Part shown: in pieces, positions 58,074 through 64,000 of the stretch
Layout: every line of letters starts with the position of its first letter
Position numbering within the stretch: the stretch's first letter is position 1
Assembly: GCF_963678635.1 (NCBI RefSeq)
Contig: NC_087066.1
Span: forward strand, 4,989,954-5,053,953
Direction: 5' to 3'
Length of the DNA stretch: 64,000 bases
Origin: Symsagittifera roscoffensis
Lineage: Eukaryota; Xenacoelomorpha; Acoela; Convolutidae
Position numbers and translations under genes: made by a program
The notes under the pieces: model-generated
Databases searched by the model: none
Told to the model about the DNA's origin: nothing
Seen by the model: the letters and a program-made list of their open reading frames with translations, nothing else

Positions 58074-58213
58074 TTTTGTTTATTAGAGATGAATGATGCT
58101 GTGAATGAATGTTTTGCAGATTTTATGATTTTTTTCAGTTTGCCTCAGTTTTGTTGATCTTTGATAAATCAGATGATTGCACGTTTCGCACAAAATGCAC
58201 ACATAAGCTGGTG

Positions 58214-58415
58214 TAGTCGGTATGGCTTAACTATCATCCCAACAATAAAAAGACTGTTTTACCGAATGAGGCTAGGACAAGGTTGGAACAGAAAAGCTTA
58301 AGGATTATCGAGCGAATTTTAAAAATATTAACTTGATAAATAGATAATTGAGTACAATTTTTTAAAAGTCTATGTGACAAAACTTGACAAACATTGATTG
58401 CATTTAAGTGAACAA
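58214..58415. other. Spacer at the centre of the inverted duplication
   Basis: About 200 bases that are not mirrored. They separate AATGCACACATAAGCTG (ending ~58,213) from its inverse CAGCTTATGTGTGCATT (from ~58,418). No gene; a few short plus-strand frames only. Confidence 0.7.
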
Positions 58416-61400
58416 CAGCAGCTTATGTGTGCATTTTGGGGGAAACGTGCAATCATCTGATTTTTCAAAGATCAATAAAACTGAGCCAAACTGAAAAAAA
58501 AATAAAATCTGCAAAAAAGTGCATGTATACAAAATCTAGCTTTTTTTAACAGATGAAATTTTAAGAAAAATTGTTATTGACAACGACAGTGAGACCAACG
58601 TGTTGCAAGAGTATCAACATAGAGTAGGATTCTGTTACAGGCGTTCCTAAAGAAAAACTTAAGCAAATGAACAAACTAAACAATTTTTTTAAAAAACATT
58701 CATTCACAGCATCATTCATCTCAAATAAACAAAAATGCACGTATTTATGAGTTGTACATTTTTTGTACATTTAAAGTTTACGTTGACGTGACACAAACAA
58801 GACTTTTCATGACAAAACAGGACTTAAGTCAAGTTCATTTTGAGTTTTTTCTTTTATACAAAGATAAATCAATCCATACAGGCGTCAGCCCGAAATTGAG
58901 ATGAAAAAATCAAACAAACTTAGACACTTACATACGCACATACTTCATATATAAAGAAACAATCGTTTTCTCACACTACATATGAAATACCTAGTGAGAA
59001 TTATTTAAAAGTCTGAAACAAAAATTTAAATGATTTTAGTTATTAGCTTTATTACTAATTAAACTTGCACATATTTAGTTATAAGGTAAAGAATTGAACG
59101 ATAAGTTTTGTAAAACCATATCACACATTATATGTCTATGTAGGCATAGAAATATTTTTTATTGTAGTATATGGTAAATTTTTAGTATGTGGTGAACTAC
59201 GAGCAGCAGAAAATTTTGAGATGAATTGTTTTTCTACTCAAAGTGGTACTTCTGATGGCATAGTTTTGATCACATAAAAGAATTTATACATACAAATCAT
59301 TATATACAAATGTATATATCCACAAACATACAGTAAAAGACATTAATCATGCTTACATTTACAAGTGAAAACTGATTACAATGCCTATCTACACGCACTA
59401 ATTTTATGTATCCAAACCTCGTTGATAATCTGTACCCAGTTAGCATCTGGTAAAGCAGTCCAGAATAATGAAGATAATTAAAAAGAAGAATTTGGATTGA
59501 TTTTGACATCGAATTTTATTTCCAATAACAATTATTTATACTAAATTGATTCGAAAACATTTAGAACAACATGATTGTACATCTTTTCTGATATAAAATT
59601 TCCAATACAAGCAAACCGTATAGCATGTAAATATCGAACATGCAATGCACACAGTATTCTCATAATCATATTACTTTGTAGTATCTGGTTGAAGATAGTA
59701 CAGATACCACACCTAGTAAATTGTTCTAGAAGTTCTTCGCTAATCTGGAATTGAAGCTACATTGAGTTTGTTTAATGACTTTAGTTTTAGCTATTGTTAC
59801 ACTTCTGAACATATATACATAAAAACTTACAATTACACATCACGATAATTATACATAATAAATTCCAGTTTATTCGAACTATCAGCCAGTGGTAGATCAT
59901 CACAGCGTAGCCAAATTGGATACGTTTCCCAGCAGATAAACAAACTCCGGTAAGGCTAAATCAGGTTGAAATGTGAAGGGTTTCTTTTTGAAAATCTTTC
60001 TGGTTGTGGACTGACATCTCTACACAATCATAAATCTCAATCGAACATGGGGAAATTTATTTGTTTATTTTAGATTAGCCGCTGAATACACGATATGAAT
60101 GTGAGCCCAAAACTATGCTGTGTTTTTTTCTTGTCCAAATTTGTTCAATTTGAAGAAGAGTCGATAAAATTACTATCAAAAGTTAGAAAAGATGTGGTCT
60201 TGATTATACAAAACAAAGCCTTTATCAGCTATTTCATTTCCAATTCATGATAAGACCTGTTCTGTTTTTAGCGCAAAACAACGCCTCTGTAGGCGCGTGC
60301 TTTCATCATTTGATTAATGGTTTTACCCGTTTCAAATCAATTTTTGCTCTCCGTTACCGCAAATTATTAAGAAGATGTATGGGTAAGTTTTGACTGATTC
60401 CACTCAAGAACGTACTTTTTTTGACAAGACTGCTCACGGAGATTTTTTTTCCTTATTAGACAACAATTAAATTCAAATAATGATAATTGGATCACACTAA
60501 ATCACATATTTTCCGTTTAGGTTCTCTTATTCTATTTAGATCTTTTGAAAATATGGTTTAGAAGGCCATCAGAAAAGATGAATTTTTGATCATCGGAGTT
60601 TATATCATCGATTCAGAGCAAATAGCCAAAGTTACGCTAATCAAAGATTTAGATTTAGTCATCTCCTTATGAGTGCATTCCTTTTTCGTAGAGTCAAATT
60701 GGATCTTCCCACGAAGTCGAGAGGCCCAAGTCGACCTGGAAATTAAGCCACCAGTTTCGCCTTGTTACTCTCGTTGCAGAAATCAGTCTAACAGTGAGCC
60801 CTTCGTGCAGTCGGCAGACAACCGATATTAGCCAAATGTAAACGCCAGTTGCTCGCAAAAAACAAGAAAAAGGATCGGAACGCATCAATCTTTCTTATAC
60901 GTGGCGTCAATTCAAAAGTTTTTAGTCTTTTTTGTGCTGCTTTTTTCAAATAGTTAAGTTGAATTTATTAATGTTTAGCTGTTTGTTTTGTAATCTAAAT
61001 TAAATAAAACAACGAGAATAAATTTTTTTGCTCTTAATTCTCTAAAATTAAAAAAAAAACTCTGTTTCATTTAGAATCATGTTTAAAAAACGGTCGTTCT
61101 AGAAAATTCAAATTTGAAAAACAAGATTGGGTTGTTTATTTTGCACTAATTTAAAATTTTTTGAAAGTTTTATTATTACTGAAAAAATGAGTTGAACATC
61201 AGCTTAGATCAACTTTTGTTTTATCTAAAACATACATTTTACCGTTAGTTTTATCATAGTTAAAAGATTTTTTTTAAAACACTATAGCTCAAACGATTGA
61301 TAATGCATAAATACGGGGGAAAAGATGAAAAAAGAACAGTTGAACCTGTGTTAAATAGCTTTTTCAGAACTAAATACATTTTTTCGATCAACAAAACGTT

Positions 61401-63683
61401 TGATGGTTTAGCGAGAAAACAACATAATGTGCAACTCTAGTCACATTACTTGGTCTACGGTTAATTCTGCAGCCTAATAGTCAACTGAAGATATATCAAT
61501 CTACAGAACCAACAACTGAATGAAAAAACCAAATTTTCTAAAAAGATTATAAATCTCAAAACAATGACTAAAAGTTTTGTTTCGAACCAAAACTTCCACT
61601 GTTTTAATTTTTCTATGCAAAACTAAATTACTTGAGAGCAATTTACGATATGTCAAAAAACTCTATTCGGACCGTCAAACAAAAATCTTTCAACAATTTG
61701 TTTTAAAATTTTCCCGTCCAATGCAAGTTAGTAAGCCTTGGTTTTTTCTTCTGACCGCTAAAAATGCTTCTCATGACTCACTGGTCATATTTGAGTAGAA
61801 GTTTGATACCGTTGAAAAATTCTTTTGAGATAAACAGACATATTAAAAAATTGTTTATCTCCATTTTTTATTTTTTTTAAAGATGAAAAAAATTGCTAAG
61901 TTGTGTAGATGACTTGGCTGAAAGCTGGCATTTCTTTGCAAATCTCTGCTTGCGACATTTGCATTGTAAAATCAAAATGTGTATGAAGGTTTGAATGTAT
62001 TTGAATATATTTATACCTAAAACGTAATGATTATATTTTTGTGTGAATATTCGTGTTTATAAGCAAATGCAAGTAAATATGTTTTGTGTATGCGTATGTA
62101 TGCAAGTTGATGTGTTTGTATGTATGAGTACAATTTTTTTTCCTTATGCGCTTGTAAACCAAAACAATTCTAACTAGAAGAATAACTATAACCCAACTTG
62201 ATTTTTACTAATGTTTCTAGTTTTTCTTGAAGGTTTGACAAGACACTATATGCATAGTATATATGTACGCACATATGCTTTGCGTATGTGTGTTTTTATG
62301 TAAACTGTATGTATCTATGTAAAAGTGTACAACTTTTTGCTTGTATAAAGGTAATTGATAATGTTTTATTCATTTGTGTGTATTCCACTATTTGTTATAC
62401 TTGTGTGTATTCCACTATTTGTTATATTGTATTCTACTATTTGTATTCTACTATATGTTAAACTTTTTATGTGTATTCATTTGATTATTTAGAAGTTATG
62501 TAAATTTGTATGTTTTTATGTAAGGAAGAACTCTTGACTGCATGTTCGCTTGCTTGAGTGAATGAATACACGCAAATATTTTGTATCAATGTATGTTTTT
62601 AGGCAAGTACTTATGCATATTCGTATATGAGTATGAAAGGCACGTTTATTTGATTGAATGTAAAGACGTATGAATGCCAGTCTGTAATGCGTGATTCTTT
62701 TTGTCTGAGTGTTTGTATATATTTGTCTTGAAAGTGTAAAGTGAATGTAAGTTGGTTTGTGAGTTTACATGTGGTTGTATTTTAAAGGTCAGCAGAACTA
62801 TTAAGTAAAATCTTTGCATGTGTGTCTATTTATGTAAACAATGTATCTATGTAAAAGTGTATGTATAAATGTATCAATGTAATTATTCATGTATGTACAT
62901 ACTATTTGTGTGTGTTCATTTGAGTATTTAGAAGTTATGAATATTTGTATGTTTTTATGTAAGAAGAACTCTTGACTGCATGTCCGCTTGATTGAGTGAA
63001 TGAAGACCAGCAATTGTTTTGTATCAATGTAGGTTTTTCAGTTTAAAATCATTTAAAAATTAGCTTGTTTGCAAATTTTACAAATTTATGATTGAAGTTT
63101 TATGTCTGTTCAAAAGGAAAATGTGTACACATGAGTCGTTGCATACTTGTAAAGTACGATCCATGTCAGTTTGTAGGCAAGTACTTATGCATTTTCGTAC
63201 ATGAGTATGAAAGGCACGTTTATATGATTGTATGTAAAGACGTATGAATGCCAGTCTGTAAGGCCTGACTCTTTTTGTCTGAATGTGTAAATATTCGTCT
63301 TGAAAGTGTGAAGTGAATGTAAGCTGGTTTGTGTGTTTAATTGTGGCTCTATTTTAAAGGCCAGCAGAAATATTAGGTCAAAATTTTTGCATGTGTGTAA
63401 TCAAAACTTTTATTTAAAAGTATGTAAGCAAGTATGTAAAGTTTATGTATGCATGAGAGTTTATTTGCATTCTTCCTATGTATAAGGCTATATACGTCTG
63501 AATTCATACCGTTATGTAGGACTTAATTTTTAATGTTTGTATGTATGGAAGTATTTTTGCATATGTGTATGTAATTTTGTACGTATGGTTGTATGAATGT
63601 CTCTAAGTAACTTTATATTTGTATGTATATATGTAAGTACGCATGTATGTATCTATGTATGCAAGTATGTATGTATGTACGTG
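58416..63683. repeat. Right arm of the ~10.5-kb inverted duplication
   Basis: Inverse partner of 53,105-58,213, slightly longer. The extra length includes a ~170-bp segment at about 58,520-58,695 absent from the left arm. The outer 1.6 kb (62.0-63.68 kb) is the TATG-strand version of the decayed simple repeat. Coding-like frames are more damaged here than in the left arm. Confidence 0.9.
58553..58650 (+). other. Possible terminal exon in a right-arm-only segment
   Basis: TTTTTTTAACAG (a good acceptor) is followed by an open frame of 32 codons to TAA at 58,648: EILRKIVIDNDSETNVLQEY and then QHRVGFCYRRS. It lies in the segment the left arm lacks, so its age and origin differ from the arms. No upstream exon was identified. 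Unknown product. Confidence 0.3.
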
Positions 63684-63689
63684 TTTCAA

Positions 63690-64000
63690 ACTATAGCTCA
63701 AACGATTGATAATGCAAAAATACGGGGGAAAAAGATGAAAAAAGAACAGTTGAACCTGTGTTAAATAGTTTTTTCAGAACTAAATACATTTTTTCGATCA
63801 ACAAAACGTTTGATGGTTTAGCGAGAAAACAACATAATGTGCAACTCTAGTCAACGTAACCTGGTCTACGGTTAATTCTGCAGCCTAATAGTCAACTGAA
63901 GATATATCAATCTACAGAACCAACAACTGAATGAAAAAACCAAATTTTCTAAAAAGATTATAAATCTCAAAACAATGACTAAAAATTTTGTTTCGAACCA
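63690..64000. repeat. Partial further copy of the arm, runs off the window
   Basis: From ACTATAGCTCAAACGATTGA the sequence repeats 61,281-61,591 in the same orientation with few changes (offset 2,409), and so is inverse to about 55,200-55,510. It joins directly to the outer simple repeat of the right arm, so the arm sequence begins again from an internal point. Confidence 0.9.

Larger units (their letters stand above)
53105..58213. repeat. Left arm of the ~10.5-kb inverted duplication
   Basis: Base n corresponds to about 116,700 minus n in 58,416-63,683. Landmarks: CCTTATACATAGGAAGAATG (53,300 / 63,475), the coding-like block at 55.9-56.25 kb (/ 60.55-60.95 kb), and GTTTACGTTGACGTGACACA-type sequence (58.02 / 58.78 kb). 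The arms differ by frequent substitutions and by indels, so they are not an identical assembly fold. Contents: simple repeats to 54.85 kb, unique AT-rich DNA after that, and short frames listed separately. No intact multi-exon gene was recognised. Confidence 0.9.

Overview
The window reads as AT-rich animal (invertebrate-type) nuclear DNA: low GC by eye (not counted), spliceosomal GT..AG signals, a long env-bearing retroelement, large inverted duplications, foldback elements and decayed simple repeats. There are no operons, ribosome binding sites, rRNA, CRISPR arrays or recognisable tRNAs. I cannot name the phylum.

Region 1 (1-12,872, minus strand): an LTR retroelement with Ty3/gypsy domain order (Gag, CCHC knuckle, aspartic protease, reverse transcriptase, RNase H, integrase with GPY/F) plus an envelope-type gene cut by the left edge of the window. 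Its 5' LTR starts at about 12,872 with TG and a perfect 13-bp hairpin. The leader carries three copies of a two-part motif. A small basic ORF precedes and slightly overlaps gag, and a proline/threonine-rich ORF with no ATG precedes env. The copy is dead: a frame break inside the capsid domain, a stop inside RT, an alanine in the YxDD motif, and a frame break before GPY/F.

Region 2 (12.9-20 kb): no convincing gene. It holds a 149-bp foldback (15,725-15,873) and a 1.4-kb sequence present twice in direct orientation, each copy with an inner ~315-bp unit bounded by inverted repeats. A third, shorter copy of part of it lies at 15.96 kb.

Region 3 (20-45.5 kb): a complex array of diverged 1.5-3 kb units. 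Each full unit contains two related arms in opposite orientation around a short coding-like centre. Some parts are very similar to each other (a 1.1-kb inverted repeat at 25.7/28.7 kb; a 300-bp tandem duplication at 34.6 kb). Reading frames recur across copies but are broken, so this looks like a decayed gene or element family.

Region 4 (46.5-52.7 kb): the most gene-like host DNA. There is one large minus-strand exon for an unknown cysteine-containing protein, a plausible six-exon plus-strand gene (48.9-51.2 kb), and broken minus-strand coding islands at 51.6-52.6 kb. A foldback lies at 50.2 kb and a relative of its flank at 31.7 kb.

Region 5 (52.7-64 kb): decayed ATAC/TATG repeats inside a very large inverted repeat. 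Two arms of about 5.1 and 5.3 kb surround a ~200-bp spacer centred near 58.3 kb. The arms have diverged by substitutions and indels, and short reading frames that stay open in one arm are broken in the other. A further partial copy begins at 63,690 and runs off the window.
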